Source: Charina bottae (Eukaryota; Chordata; Lepidosauria; Squamata; Charinaidae). Taken from it: DNA of 64,000 bases. The stretch lies in assembly GCA_023362775.1 (NCBI GenBank), contig JALMGJ010000016.1, positions 2,836,001 to 2,900,000 on the forward strand, written 5' to 3'. Numbering within the stretch: position 1 is the first letter of the stretch; the number at the start of each line of letters is the position of its first letter. Both the position numbers and the translations under genes were made by a program. The notes under the pieces are model-generated. The model searched no databases. It was not told the origin of the DNA and saw only the letters and a list, made by a program, of their open reading frames with translations. This document shows positions 22,457 through 33,549 of the stretch, one piece after another.

Positions 22457-22684
22457 ATCTTGGGCTTCTTGCTCCTGCCTCCCTGCATTGCAAGGAAGCA
22501 AAACTCCCTTTCTCTGAATATCTGCTGGCTTTTGATTTACAGCCTCTCAGTCCAAGTGTTATCTCTGCCTCTCAAATTAACTGATTTACTGTATAACCCC
22601 TCCACAAAACTGGTTTGTAAGCTTGCTATGCCCAGACTATTGTTACTGCTCAGCCTGCTGAAAGACAGCTCTTGACTTTCATAA
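22457..22684. other. No feature seen
   Basis: Short unique stretch. Confidence 0.4.
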
Positions 22685-23825
22685 TGAGGCCAGTCCCATC
22701 TTTTTATTTTGTTCTCTCTTAAGCTAGTAGAACAAATACACTTCTGTGCTAGTCCTGCTAATATAAAATAGAAGTTTAACTCAACTCCCAACTTGTGGAA
22801 AGTCAATATATATGACTTCCAATCTTCATCACAAGTATAAGCAAGTTTGGTAGCTCTTCATCCCCTATAAGTTTACAAACAGATATCTCTTCTTCCCACA
22901 ACCCATCCCTTATCTACAGTATAAGCAAATCCATAAGACATCAACTTTTCAATCCTGGTGTCAGCAAAAAGTCTGTAAACATGTCTTATTGTAAGGTAAA
23001 GGTTCCCCCAACACATTTGTGCAGTCCTGTCTGACTCTAGGGTCCAGTGCTCATCTCCGTTTGTTAGCCGAAGAGCCAGCATTATCCAAAGACGCTTCCA
23101 CGGTCATGTGGCTGGCATGACGCACGTGGAACGCTGTTACTTACCCACCGAAGTGGTACCTATTAATCTACTTGCATTTGCGTGCTTTCGAATTGCTAGG
23201 TTGGCAAGGGCTGGGGCTAGTGCGGGAGCTCACTCCGTCACGCGGGACTAGGAATTCGAACCTCTGAACTTGCTATCTTCCGATCGACAAGCCTGGCATC
23301 TTACCCGCTGAGCCACCATGCCCCTTTGTCTTATTGTAAGCTTGATCAAATAAACCAAATTTATATTCCTTCCTTTTACCTCTGAAAATCTTGACCTTTA
23401 GTTCATTCAAATATTGTTGTAGGATTAGATCTCTCTTCTTCTTTGTCCCATTTCACAAGTTTCTTTGAGGCTTTAACATGCCTCTTTTGTAAATCCAATA
23501 AAAAAACATTATCCAGGTCATTCTCTTGGCTTATCATTTGCATTTCCCCTTAAATTTTTAAAACTTCAACCAGTGTCTTTTGTATATCCAATAAAGAGTC
23601 CTTATCTGAGTCATTCTCTTGGCCTGTCACTTGTATTTCTACTTTAAATACCTCCTCTATCTTGTAATACACACACTTTTTATCCAATATTTCTGATTCT
23701 GAGAAGAAGTGGTCTACTCATCAGTTCTTTGGTCTTCATCGCGTTTGTTGTCTCTGCTCTCCACTCTCCATGGAGATGTGTTTGGCTCGCCATCCCTCCA
23801 CCGGAAATCTCCAACTCCCAACTTT
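22685..23825 (-). mobile_element. L1-like non-autonomous element (degraded), interrupted by a SINE
   Basis: Read on the minus strand, the 5' side (about 23825) has a GC-rich segment with TTTCCGGTGGAGGGATGGCG. Then comes a degraded short reading frame with DKDSLLDIQKTLVEVLK and the related VFLLDLQKRHVKASKKLVKWD, and then 3' sequence GCTTATACTTGTGATGAAGA and ATAAAAAG near 22700. Plus-strand 43640-44340 shares the same blocks in the same order (DLQKKLVKVLKDF, GGAATATAAAGTTGGTTTAT, TTTATACTTGTTGTGATGAA). No RT is present in either. A Sauria SINE splits the copy. Borders are approximate and no TSD was found. Confidence 0.5.
22982..23340 (-). mobile_element. Sauria SINE with 14-bp TSD, copy 1
   Basis: A tRNA-derived SINE of about 330 bp (22996-23326) lies between exact TGTCTTATTGTAAG repeats (22982-22995 and 23327-23340). 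In its own orientation it starts GGGGCATGGTGGCTCAGCGG (pol III A box), has GGTTCGAATTCC as B-box-like sequence (complement of 23251-23262), a body with CACTTCGGTGGGTAAGTAAC, and a 3' end GAGTCAGACAGGACTGCACA...AACCTTTACCTTA. The terminal block resembles the BovB 3' end, as known for Sauria SINEs. It sits inside the L1-like element 22685-23825, so it is the younger of the two. Confidence 0.9.
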
Positions 23826-24285
23826 CTGAATATGGGTTCAAAACTGATCAATCTGTTAGGATGGCAATAGCATCCTGCCATGGATAGATGGGGTTTGTAG
23901 TTATTAGGTAGATGGGCAGTAATTAGTTAGCATGCTGGCAAGGCGTTAGAGATAGTCAAGGAATGCAGGCTGTTGAAATGTGGGGGGAGAGAGACAGGAA
24001 CCAGACTTCAAGGCCGTTCAGCTGGGAGCATCAAAGTTTAAAGTTATGGGAACTGAGTCAGTAGGGGAGGGGTTGGTGATGAGTAAGTGGGAACTGGCAT
24101 GTTTAAAGTTGTGAGTGCACACGCTCTTGCTCAATCTGCTCATTGCATCCATTCTATTCACTTGTATTGATTAATGGCTTGTGATGAGAGTTTCTAAATC
24201 AATATCAAAGCAGTGGAATGTCACACAATCTAAAGACACAGCAAGAATTGATTAATGAACGTAGGAACTGACCATGGTTAATGTA
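23826..24285. other. No feature seen
   Basis: Unique-looking DNA before the L1 insertion. Confidence 0.45.
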
Positions 24286-24302
24286 CCTATAAGTTACTGG
24301 AT
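24286..24302. repeat. L1 target-site duplication, left
   Basis: CCTATAAGTTACTGGAT, exact copy at 30533-30549. Confidence 0.92.
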
Positions 24303-24572
24303 ATTCTTTTTTTTTAAAATACTTTTTATTGAAATTTAAAATATACATAGATAAAAGTTAGAAACGAAACGGAAATAGAAATACAAATCAAGGAAAGAAA
24401 GGAAAAAGTGTAGAAAAGCAAAAGAAAGAAATAGAAAAAGATATAGAAATTAGTCAACTTCCGATCTATCTATGGTCATAGGAATACAAAAAAGAAAATT
24501 TTTCTTACATGCTAGCATTTGATATAATATTCATATACATTTCTTGTCTAATATATTTTATTTATATATAAT

Positions 24573-27500
24573 CTAATCATCAAAACCCCATGCAATCTTT
24601 GCTCCACCTGCATTTTGCAAATAGCCCATCAATGGTTTCCACTCTTTAAGATAATATAGATTTGAGTTTTCTTTTAGTAAACATGTCAATTTATCATTTT
24701 CTGCCATATCCATTAATTTTAACATCCATTCTTGTATTGTTGGTAACTTTTGATTTTTCCAATTTTGTGCATAAAGAAGTCTTGCTGCTGTAATCATATA
24801 TTGTATAATTCTAATAAAATGTTTTTCTGTTTGTACATCTATTAATCCAAGTAAAAATATTTCTGGTTTAAATGGAATTCATATTTGTAATATATTTTGC
24901 ATCAGTGAATGTATTTCAGTCCAAAATTTCTTTGCCACTTTACATGTCCACCACATATGGTAAAAAGACCCCTCTTGTTTTTTACATTTCCAACAAATGT
25001 TGGAAACATTCCCATCTATTTTAGCAAGTTTTTGTGGGGTCATGTACCACCTGTACATCATCTTATAAAAATTTTCCTTCAAATTGTAACACAAGGTAAA
25101 TTTTAATCCTTTGTTCCACGTTTTCCCATATTTGCAGTTGTATGTTATGTCCAATATTTTTTGCCCATTGAATCATACAGTCTTTAACTTGTTCCTCCAC
25201 CATTTCTCCTTTTAACAACAATTTATACATTTTAGCAATTAAGTGGTCATCTGTTTCACATAGTTGTATCTCAAACTCCGATCTAGTTTGTTCAAATTCC
25301 AGTTTTTTTTATCTAATTTAAATTTCTCTATAAGTTGCATGTAAGAAAGCCATTGAAAAGTATATCCTTCTTGAGCAAGTTCTTCTTTTGATTTTGTCCT
25401 TGTTCCTTTTTAAAAAAATCCTTATAAGTCAGCCACTTATCCTTATTTCTTACTTCTGTTCTATGAAATGCTTCTTGGGTAGAAATCCATAAGGGTCTTT
25501 TATAACATAAGGTTGATATTTATTCCAAATCCTCAACAAAGATCTTCTAATATAATGATTTTTAAAGTCAACATTAACTTTAGCTTTGTCATACTATAAA
25601 TATCCCTGCCATCCAAATCTTAATTCATGACCCTCCAAATTTAATAATTTTTCATTTTTCAAAACAATCCATTCTTTAAGCCAAACCAAACCACAAGCTG
25701 CATAATATAATTTCAAATCCGGAAGACCTAAGCCACCTCTTTCTTTTGAGTCTTGCAAAACTTTATATTTTATTCTTGGTTTTTTTTCCTTGCCAGATAA
25801 ACTTGGAAATATCCCTCTGCCATTGTTTAAAAGGTTCCTCTGATGTCAATATAGGTAGTGTTTGAAAAAGATATAAAATTCGTGGTAAGATATTCATTTT
25901 AATCGCTGATATTCTACCTAATAGTGATAATTGCAATTTTTCCCATCGTTCTAAGTCTTTTTTAATACTCATCCACAGTGGAATATAGTTGTTCTTAAAC
26001 AGTTTAACATTTTTGGATGTTAAATATACTCCCAAATACTTTACTTTATCCACCATTGAATATCCCATTATTTCTTTCAATTTCTCTTGTTGATGATGAT
26101 CCATATTTTTAGTCAAAACTTTTGTTTTCTGTAAATTCACTTTAAATCCTGCTAACGACCCAAAGTCTTTCATTTTCTGCATTAATTTTTCAATCCCATC
26201 CAGTGGGTTCTCTAAGGTAATGACTAGGTCGTCAGCAAAGGCTCTTAATTTATAAACTTCTTTTTTAACTCTAATACCATGAATACCATCATCTTGTCTA
26301 ATATCTCTAAGCAAAACTTCTAAAACCAATATAAACAAAAGTGGAGATAGGGGACAACCTTGTCTTGTTCCCTTTTGTATTTCACATGGTTTACTGAAGT
26401 CTCTATTAACAATTATTTTTGCAAATTGGGGAGTATATATTGATTTAATCTACTTAATAAAATTTCCTCCAAAATTCATAGTCTCCAATACTTTAAACGT
26501 AAAAGACCAATTTAAATTATCAAAAGCTTTTTCAGCATCTATAAATATCAAGGCAGCTTGTTTTTCATTATGTTGTTCCAAATATTTCAATACATCCAGG
26601 ATATTTCTAACATTGTCTCTAATTTGTCTTTTAGGTAAAAAAACCTGCTTGATCTTGATGAATAAAATTTCTTAGAATATTTTTCATTCTTTCTGCCAAC
26701 ACTGTTGTAAATATCTTATAATCATTATTTAATAATTATATTGGTCTATAATTCTTTGTTGAAGTCAAATCTTGCTGTTCCTTTGGGATCAATGTAATGT
26801 GAGCCTCTTTCCAAGTTTCCGGCATAATTCCTGTTTCTAAAATCGAATTCATAGTTTTCTGAAGAGGTATACATAATTCAAATTCAAAACATTTGTAATA
26901 GGCTGCCGATAGTCCATCAGGTCCAGGTGCCTTTCCACTATTAATTTTCTTAAAGGCCATTGTCATTTCCTCTACTGTTATAGGATTATTAAGCATTGTT
27001 CTTTGTTGATCATCTAGAACAGTTAGTTTTTGCTTACTCATATATTCATCAATATCGGCTAGTTGAACATCCTGTTTTTTATACAATGCTGAATAATAAG
27101 AATGAAAAGCTTCTTGTATATCTACATTATTCACTAAGATTTTCCCTTCATGTTGTATATTAGAAATTACATTTTTTTTGTCTTTGTTTTCTCAGTGTGT
27201 AAGCTAACCATCTTCCTGGTTTGTTTGCAAATTCAAAATGTTTTTGTTTCGTGAATTTCATTTGAGTCTCTATTTCCTGTATCAAAATCATCAATATTTG
27301 CTTTTGTAAGAATTTAATTTGAGTCATCAATGTATCATCCATTGGCTTATCCCTCAGACATATCTCTTTACTTTTAATTTCATCTAAAATCAGTTGAATT
27401 TTTTCTCGTTTCTTTCTCCTCATTTGGGCATTATATTGGATAAAATAACCCCACATATAAGCTTTGCTAGCATCCCAGACAATTTGAGTACTAGTACCCT

Positions 27501-28320
27501 TATTTAAATTCAGTAGAAAATATTCTCTTAACTTTTTCTTACATATATCTACAATATCCTCTTTCCGAAAAATTGACTCATTTAATCTCCATCGAAATAT
27601 ATTCCTTTTCCCTTTGATAGTTATCAATACAGGATTATGATCTGAGAAAGTTTTAGGTAATAATTCAACCTAATTAACATCCATCATTAAACTTTTAGAA
27701 ATCAAAAACATATCTATTCTGGAAAATGATTTGCACCTCTCTGAGTAATATGTATATTCTTTAGAGTTCCCATTCATAAGTCTCCAAATATCTTGTAAGT
27801 CCAACATGTCTTTCAAATAAAAAAATGTTTGGGGTAGTTTTCCCTGTGTAGGTTTCACATTTTTTTGCGAGTGTCTATCTTCCATTGGGAGAATCACCCC
27901 ATTCCAGTCACCCATATAACACCAATTCTCATATGATAAATCCAAAAGTTTATCCATCCAATTTTTATAAAATAGTCCTTTATCACAGTTTGGAGCATAA
28001 AGTCCAACCATCAATGTTTTAGTCCCTTTTATATTAACTTCCACTGCAATGTATCTTCCTTCATCAACAGTCAATATCAGCTTTGAATTCAATTTTGGTT
28101 TTATATACAAAATTACCCCCTTAGTTTTTTTTAATCCAGCTGAAATATATTCTTCTCCTAATTGTTTTTGAATCAGGTACTTGGTGTCTTTTTTACAGAT
28201 ATGAGTCTCTTGTAGACAGATTATATCCAATCTCAGTTTTTTCAAAAAATGAAAGATTTCTTTTCTTTTTGGGGGGGAATTATCCCCATTGATATTCCAT
28301 GTTAGGTATTTATAGTCCAT
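24573..28320 (-). pseudogene. L1 ORF2: endonuclease-reverse transcriptase, broken
   Basis: The start MDYKYLTWNINGDNSPPKR gives the AP-endonuclease N-terminus with catalytic Asn. LQETHI has the Glu, YAPN and GDWNGVI follow, and FSDHNPVLI comes after an in-frame TAG at 27672-27670. The RT spans about 27130-25760: NSGKAPGPDGLS, NYRPI-stop-LLNNDYKIF, FIDAEKAFDNLNW (motif A), KGTRQGCPLSPLLF (motif B) and catalytic FADD at 26228-26239. The C-terminus has CWKCKKQEGSFYHMWWTC (Cys/His region near 25030) and ITAARLLYAQNWKNQKLPTI. Lesions include the TAG, a frameshift at an A8 run near 27172, a TAA after NYRPI and further shifts between 26740 and 26340. Total length matches the family (about 1,250 codons). 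Confidence 0.92.
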
Positions 28321-28333
28321 GATATTTTGATAT

Positions 28334-29386
28334 TTAAAAGTTCTTTCTTAAGTCCAGTCCAGAAGCTCCCATGTCCGATAAATCTTCACTCTTCTCTTTA
28401 TCTTTAGATGTCTCTCCCTTTTCCTCCAAGTCCTTAGTTGAATCACTCATGTTTGTCTTGTATTTCTCCAAAAATGCTTTTGCTTTTAGAATGGAAGTTA
28501 TCTTGAATCTTTGCCCTTTAAACATAAAAGATACTCCTTCTAATCTTTCCCATCTAAATGGTATGTTATTTTGCTTTAATTTATCTGTAAAGAAGGAGTA
28601 ATCCTTTCTTTTCCTTAATATTCTCAAGGGTACTTCTTTTAAAACAATTATATCTTTCCCTGCTATATTTAATCTGGTATTGTAATGTTTCTTCAGAATT
28701 TGCTCTTTTATAACTTTTCTCACAAAATATATCAATATATCTCTTGGCACATTCTTTTCTCTAGCATAACGTGAGTTGACTCTAAAAATTTTATCTATTT
28801 CAGAGTCAAGATCTTGTTCTTCCATCTCTAAAAATTTAGCTAAAGGAACAACTATATTTTCTCTCGTATTCTCATTAAATTGTTCTGGAACTGCTTTCAG
28901 TCTCAAAATATATTCTTCCTCTCTCATTTCTGCTAATGCAATAGCATCCAGATTATGTTGTAGTAATAGATTATGATTTAGTCTCTAATTTTTGTACCTG
29001 TCCTTGTGTGTTTTTAAGTTCCCCTGATAAGCTATTCACAACCTCCTTAACTTTCTGTACTTCCTTTCTAAATTCCTGTTTTATCTCCTTGGTTAAATCT
29101 TCTTTCATATCTTCCATCTTTTTATCTACTTGTTGACTCAGGGTGTCTATCTTTTTGTCCATCTTTTTCTCTAAAGTAGCAATTGAATCTTCTATCTTTT
29201 TCTCTAAAGTAGCAGCTGAATCTTCCATTTTTTGTCCAATGATGTAATCGCATCCAAAAAAATTTTCATATCTGATGTTGATGGTTCAGAAGGTACTGCT
29301 GTTGTAGAGTCTGTAGACATTCTTCCAGCCTCTTTCTCCTTTTCTTTTTCTCCGTCTCTTTTCACCCTGGCAGCCACGGTCGCCAT
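28334..29386 (-). pseudogene. L1 ORF1: RNA-binding chaperone, broken
   Basis: The ATG at 29386-29384 starts MATVAARVKRDGEKEKEKE. A coiled-coil region follows (LEKKIEDSIATLEKKMDKKI... with heptads, about 29228-28971), then after a frameshift the RRM and C-terminal domain: EEEYILRLKAVPEQF, VPRDILIYFVRKVIKEQIL, GKDIIVLKEVPLRILRKRKD and FRWERLEGVSFMFKGQRFKI. This is the order of vertebrate L1 ORF1p (coiled coil, RRM, CTD), a trimeric protein that binds L1 RNA. Two frame changes (near 29220 and 28970) and a stop between coiled coil and RRM break it. About 350 codons, usual for the family. Confidence 0.88.
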
Positions 29387-30532
29387 AATGTAGATGGTAT
29401 TCCTGTAAAGATAAAAGAAGACAGAAGGAAAAGGGAAATAAAAAAGGACAAAAAGAAAAAATAAAGTGTAAGGGAGTAGGGATTGTTCAGAAAAAAAAGG
29501 GAATGGATAAAAATGCAAAAAGTAAAAACAAAACAGTCCTTCCCCAGTAGTTGTCATGACAATCAAATTGTAGTCTAGTTGGTACAAAAGTCCATGTATA
29601 AAGAAAATAAAAGATAAGAAGGCAGCAGAGTTTTTTCTCAGTTGTAGCCAAAATAACTTCGAAAAACAGTAAACAATCCCAGAGCTTCTCAGGCAAATTT
29701 ATATCCATAAATCCAACCAGAAGGAAAAAATAAATAAAAAGAAGAGAAAGGGCTTCAATACTCCAACTGTCTTTGTTCTCCAAAATACATTAAATAAGCA
29801 AGCTATTATAGTCTTAAATGTATATAATTACTATATACAAAAGAAAAAGGAAATAGAAGAAATCCAGATAGTGAACAGGGCATAGGTATTTAAAAAATAA
29901 CTTGTATATTTCAACTAATATTCAAACAGCTTAATAAAGGGGAAAAAAAAGAAACCTCAAAATGTAAAAGAGGGAATCTTAAATCAACAGTTTATTAATC
30001 AACAAAAATTTAAAATCCAGGCAAAACAAAATAATTCCAAGAGAAAATTAGACCATCCGTCAATAAATAATGTTACTTTTACTTTTAGCAAAGTCAATCA
30101 GTCTTACAGCTCCCACCATTTCTCCATCTACTTGACAAGAAAGTTATAAAAGTACCAGCATTATTAATCATGTCCATAGATAGATCTTAGATAATAATAA
30201 ATCAAATCTTAACTTTAAAAAACAAAAACTAGTGTCTAAAAGGTTGGGTTTTGGTGCTACTTATCTTGAAAGAATTCGTGGCTTCCTGCAGAGCAACTAT
30301 GTTTCCTCCGGTCGCTTTTGCCGCGTCAATTTCCCTTCCCCACGGGGGTCGGGAAAGAGCGGTGATTCCAGCGACCCTTCTGTGGTCGATCTTCTGATCT
30401 TCTTTTCTTCAAAGAAGTGATTTTCAGTGGTTTCTTTTTTTTCAAAACCGCTGCAAGCAGGAAAACTGCGGAGTCGAGGAAAGGAGCCTCGGCTCAGCGC
30501 ACCGGCAGTTCCAACACCCGAAAGTGATCCAT
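29387..30532 (-). promoter_or_regulatory. L1 5' UTR
   Basis: The region between the TSD and ORF1. Its first about 290 bp (30532-30240) is markedly more GC- and CpG-rich than the rest, as expected for an internal L1 promoter. The block GGCTTCCTGCAGAGCAACTA...GGGTCGGGAAAGAGCGGTGA lies at 30280-30363. It shares layout with the 5' part of the element at 57283: a run resembling GAAGAAAAGAAGATCAGAAG is followed by a TGGAAT-containing segment. Confidence 0.6.
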
Positions 30533-30549
30533 CCTATAAGTTACTGGAT
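30533..30549. repeat. L1 target-site duplication, right
   Basis: Exact copy of 24286-24302. Confidence 0.92.
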
Positions 30550-30612
30550 TTTCCATTTAGTGACCATGGAGTTGCCAGTCCCGATTGTGGTCACTAAGCG
30601 AGGACTACCTGT
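30550..30612. mobile_element. Partial Tigger-like MITE
   Basis: CCATTTAGTGACCATGGAGT...GTCACTAAGCGAGGACTACC matches the terminal part of the element at 22092-22456. The copy ends in TACCTG followed by TA. The L1 lies directly beside it. Confidence 0.55.
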
Positions 30613-31145
30613 ATCTTGGGCTGTATATAGTGATAATAGAAGCTTGACTAAATTCAAGCAGAAATGGCTCCTTTACATATGATGCATCACACAGCAAGGT
30701 GGATTTAGACATCAATATGTACTTCGGGATCAAACTTTGCTTGTACATTTCACATGATTAGAGCAGGTTTAAATGTCCTGATCATGACTGAATGGATGCC
30801 AGGCTAATACTGGCTTCAGTGTTCACTATTTTTAAGAAAAAGAAGTAGCAAGGCTAAAAATGTCACATTACATTACAGCTTCTTCCTCTATTACTTCCCT
30901 CTGTGGCATTGCATCTTACCATGTCAGCCTGTTTCTGCAACACCAGCAGGTTAACAAATTAACATAACCACAACCCTAGTACAATTATGTCCTAAGGCTG
31001 CCAACCAGCAATGAGAAATATTCTGGCATTCCAGAAACCTCAGTGCTCAAAAGCAACAAAACATTACACTCCACAAAACCAAGTCAGTGGGGATTCTTCA
31101 GAGTCATCCCAAGCCTGGGATCCCAGAAAATAAAGTGAAAAAGTT
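30613..31145. other. No feature seen
   Basis: Unique-looking DNA between the MITE remnant and the next insertion. Confidence 0.45.
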
Positions 31146-31224
31146 AAGGGTATATTTCTTTTTTTAAAAAATAAAAATCACTAAACATAGTTGTTCCCTC
31201 CCATTATATTCAAAGATAGATGAT

Positions 31225-31225
31225 T

Positions 31226-31265
<40 letters not shown>

Positions 31266-31299
31266 CACATACATACCTACGTACACACACACACACACA
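31225..31299. repeat. (GATA)n and (CA)n microsatellites
   Basis: A GATA run (about 31225-31265), a short ACAT segment, then a CA run (31281-31299), inside the 3' region of the small L1-like element. Confidence 0.92.
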
Positions 31300-31606
31300 A
31301 GCCTCCTAATCAACTTCCCCCAAAGATAACATTTATTTAATTATTTCCTTCCTACCACTATTCTATACATTCCTGTCTACTATAATAAAGATCAAACTAA
31401 AAAAAAAATTGCCTGCCATTGTACTTGATAATACAACAATTTAAATCATATTAATCATATTAATCATATTAAACCCAAAACCCGACATTTATTATTTTTT
31501 ATTAGACCTTAATAATCTTAATCCAAATCGTTAAAGATAAATGCAGTCAGCCAAACCTTAAAAGCAATCCAGATAAATATTCATAAACCCTTTCCCCACT
31601 TCAAAA

Positions 31607-32053
31607 TCAACCAGAGCATTTACATATACCCACAATGCGTACAGAGCTTTTTTTAAAAAAATTGAACAGCCCAACTGCCCCCCTCAAAAACTCTGACTTT
31701 TCTTCAAGAGACCTTCCATACATTATAACCCCTTCTTTTCCATGGCGTTCCATCAGAAGATTAATTTCATTTATGGCTTGCAACTCGATCTCTCCCTTTA
31801 ATTTCTTCAACTCAACTATCCGATCTTCATCCAGCATTTCAACCGAAGTCCTGATCTCACTCTTAGAAGAGACATTTCTGTCACTGTTAAACTCCTCAGT
31901 TTCATCCCCAACATCCCCAACCAGATGACACATTTTAGACTTGATATCTTCCACAATGTCCTGAATGCCTTGCATAAAAACTTGGTAGGAATCAGAAAGA
32001 ATCTGTTTAAAATCTCAGTGCAAGTCAGAGAAAGTCTGTTTAAAATCCTCCAT
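31607..32053 (-). pseudogene. Short ORF of the L1-like element (about 148 codons, one stop)
   Basis: From ATG 32053-32051 the frame reads MEDFKQTFSDLH, a TGA, DFKQILSDSYQVFMQGIQDI, and continues open to 31607. The product is highly charged, rich in E/K/D with amphipathic helical spacing (DIVEDIKSKM, RIVELKKLKGEIELQAINEI), so a coiled coil is plausible; it ends FFKKSSVRIVGICKCSG. No known catalytic motif. The position and coiled-coil character recall the N-terminal part of L1 ORF1, but I see no RRM/CTD, so the assignment is tentative. Confidence 0.45.
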
Positions 32054-32636
32054 GTCTCAAGCTGTAGATTACGGCGCCCCCTAGGAGCTTAAGCAGTGAA
32101 AGTCGAAGATATGAAAGGATTCCAAAGTGTGTTTATACAAGCAAAAGTGAGATATTCAGACAGTTCCCCAGGGAAAGTAGAAGCAGAAAACTGAAAGTTC
32201 AAAACAGCCGATTTAACATGTAGGAAAATGCTAACATCTTCAAATTTAGTACAAAAATATTAACAGGGAGACAATCATTTACTCTCAATCCTCCTTAATA
32301 TTTGGAGGGAAAACTTAGTCCAAAACTTTAAAAGAATTTTTAAAAAATTAATCTCAAAAATAATGATAAGCACCAAGAGAGCCCGCTTCTCATTGCTGTA
32401 GAAAGCCTCTCTTAGGGTACGCGTACTTAAAAGAAATATAAATTGGGTGATTTAGAAATGGGGTGGCCAGTCTTAGTGTCCCTTTAAGGCTCAGCACGGC
32501 TTGGAAATTGTGACGTCCCAGCCTCCCAGTTAGCTCTTACCAGTTGAGCGTGAATGCTGTTTGTGATCTGGCTGCAAGCAGCCGTCTGGAGACAGATGGG
32601 TTGATTCGGTGACCGGAAGTCAAGGGTATATTTCTT

Positions 32637-33549
32637 AAATTGCATGGAATGGAAAGAATAAAGTCAAGGCATTTGCTGCACTGGATACGTACTACTGAGG
32701 GTCTTTGATGAAGAGTTGGGCTGCTGTGTTGTCCTATCTTTATCTCTACTTTAAAGGAGCTACATTATTTTATTCACACTTCTCTCTTATTTACTTGATT
32801 GGCACCTTAAAAAGCCATAGTTCCTGGTCAGATTATAACCTTGGTAGAAAGAGTCCATTGTTTAAGCCCTGGATTGCTTTTTGTTTTGTTTTTTTAGTAC
32901 CTCAGGTAGCAGCTTTATTGTGAAATATCACTCCTAAAACCATGACAAGCTTTTAACCATCATAAGCTACAAGATGGCCCTTGAAGACTATGGCTATCAG
33001 ATCTGTGCTACAAACAAACAAACAAACAAACGTTAACCACTAGATGGCAGCAAAGAGATACAGAAACTCCAACTCTTTACAGCCATTTTATGGTAGTCTA
33101 GATTTTTGGACCTCAGGTCTAATAGCCCTTTCACAGATTTATTTATTTTAATTTGGATTTCAACTGTCATTACTTCCAGTGGCTAGGAAGGTATAGTTGA
33201 AAACCACTGGAAGGTACTCTCTTACGTACCCTAGAACAACTAACTGGAATTATTCACTAAGAAAGTGATTAGGTTCAATTGTGCCAGGGAGAGAAAGACA
33301 ATCTACCCCACCCAGTATATTATGTCCCTTTTGAAATCACTCTCTTACACATATGTAATATAATAGTGTTTGGAAGAGAGATAACACTACAAATACTTTC
33401 AGCATAATGTAAAGACTGCTTTGAGATGCAAGAACTATTGTGCTAAATCTGCTTCCTCTGATTAGTATGAACCAAGGCCAGATAGGTCAAAATGTAGTGC
33501 ACAAATGCCCAGTTGCTAGCAACATGGAGAGATTCCTAAGAACCAATTG
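32637..33549. other. No gene seen; CTCF-like motif inside
   Basis: Apparently unique DNA. A CTCF core consensus match lies at 33037-33050, listed separately. A short AAAC run lies at 33010-33031. Confidence 0.45.
33037..33050 (+). promoter_or_regulatory. CTCF core consensus match
   Basis: CCACTAGATGGCAG fits CCASYAGRKGGCRS at all 14 positions. Occupancy cannot be judged from sequence. A 13/14 match lies at 49716-49729. Confidence 0.4.

Larger units (their letters stand above)
24303..30532 (-). mobile_element. Full-length L1 LINE (inactive)
   Basis: A 6.23-kb minus-strand L1 flanked by a perfect 17-bp TSD. In its own direction it has a 5' UTR of about 1.15 kb with a GC-rich start (30532-30240), ORF1 (29386-28334), ORF2 beginning 13 bp after ORF1 (28320-24573), and a 3' UTR with a pyrimidine-rich tract, AATAAAA and a short A-rich tail (read as T9 at 24307-24315). 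Both ORFs carry stops or frameshifts, so it cannot move now. Its full length and exact TSD indicate a moderately recent insertion. It may have been the helper type for the small L1-like elements nearby, though that is inference. Confidence 0.93.
31146..32636 (-). mobile_element. Small L1-like non-autonomous element with 15-bp TSD
   Basis: The 1.46-kb segment 31161-32621 lies between exact AAGGGTATATTTCTT repeats (31146-31160 and 32622-32636). On the minus strand it begins ACTTCCGGTCACCGAATCAA, a GC-rich leader typical of squamate L1 5' ends. It carries one short ORF (32053-31607) and ends in an A-rich tail (read as TTTTTTTAAAAAATAAAAAT). No RT is encoded. GATA, CATA and CA runs (31225-31299) lie inside its 3' region. 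Leader, ORF, A-rich tail and long TSD suggest movement by L1 machinery; the family is not one I can name. Confidence 0.65.
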
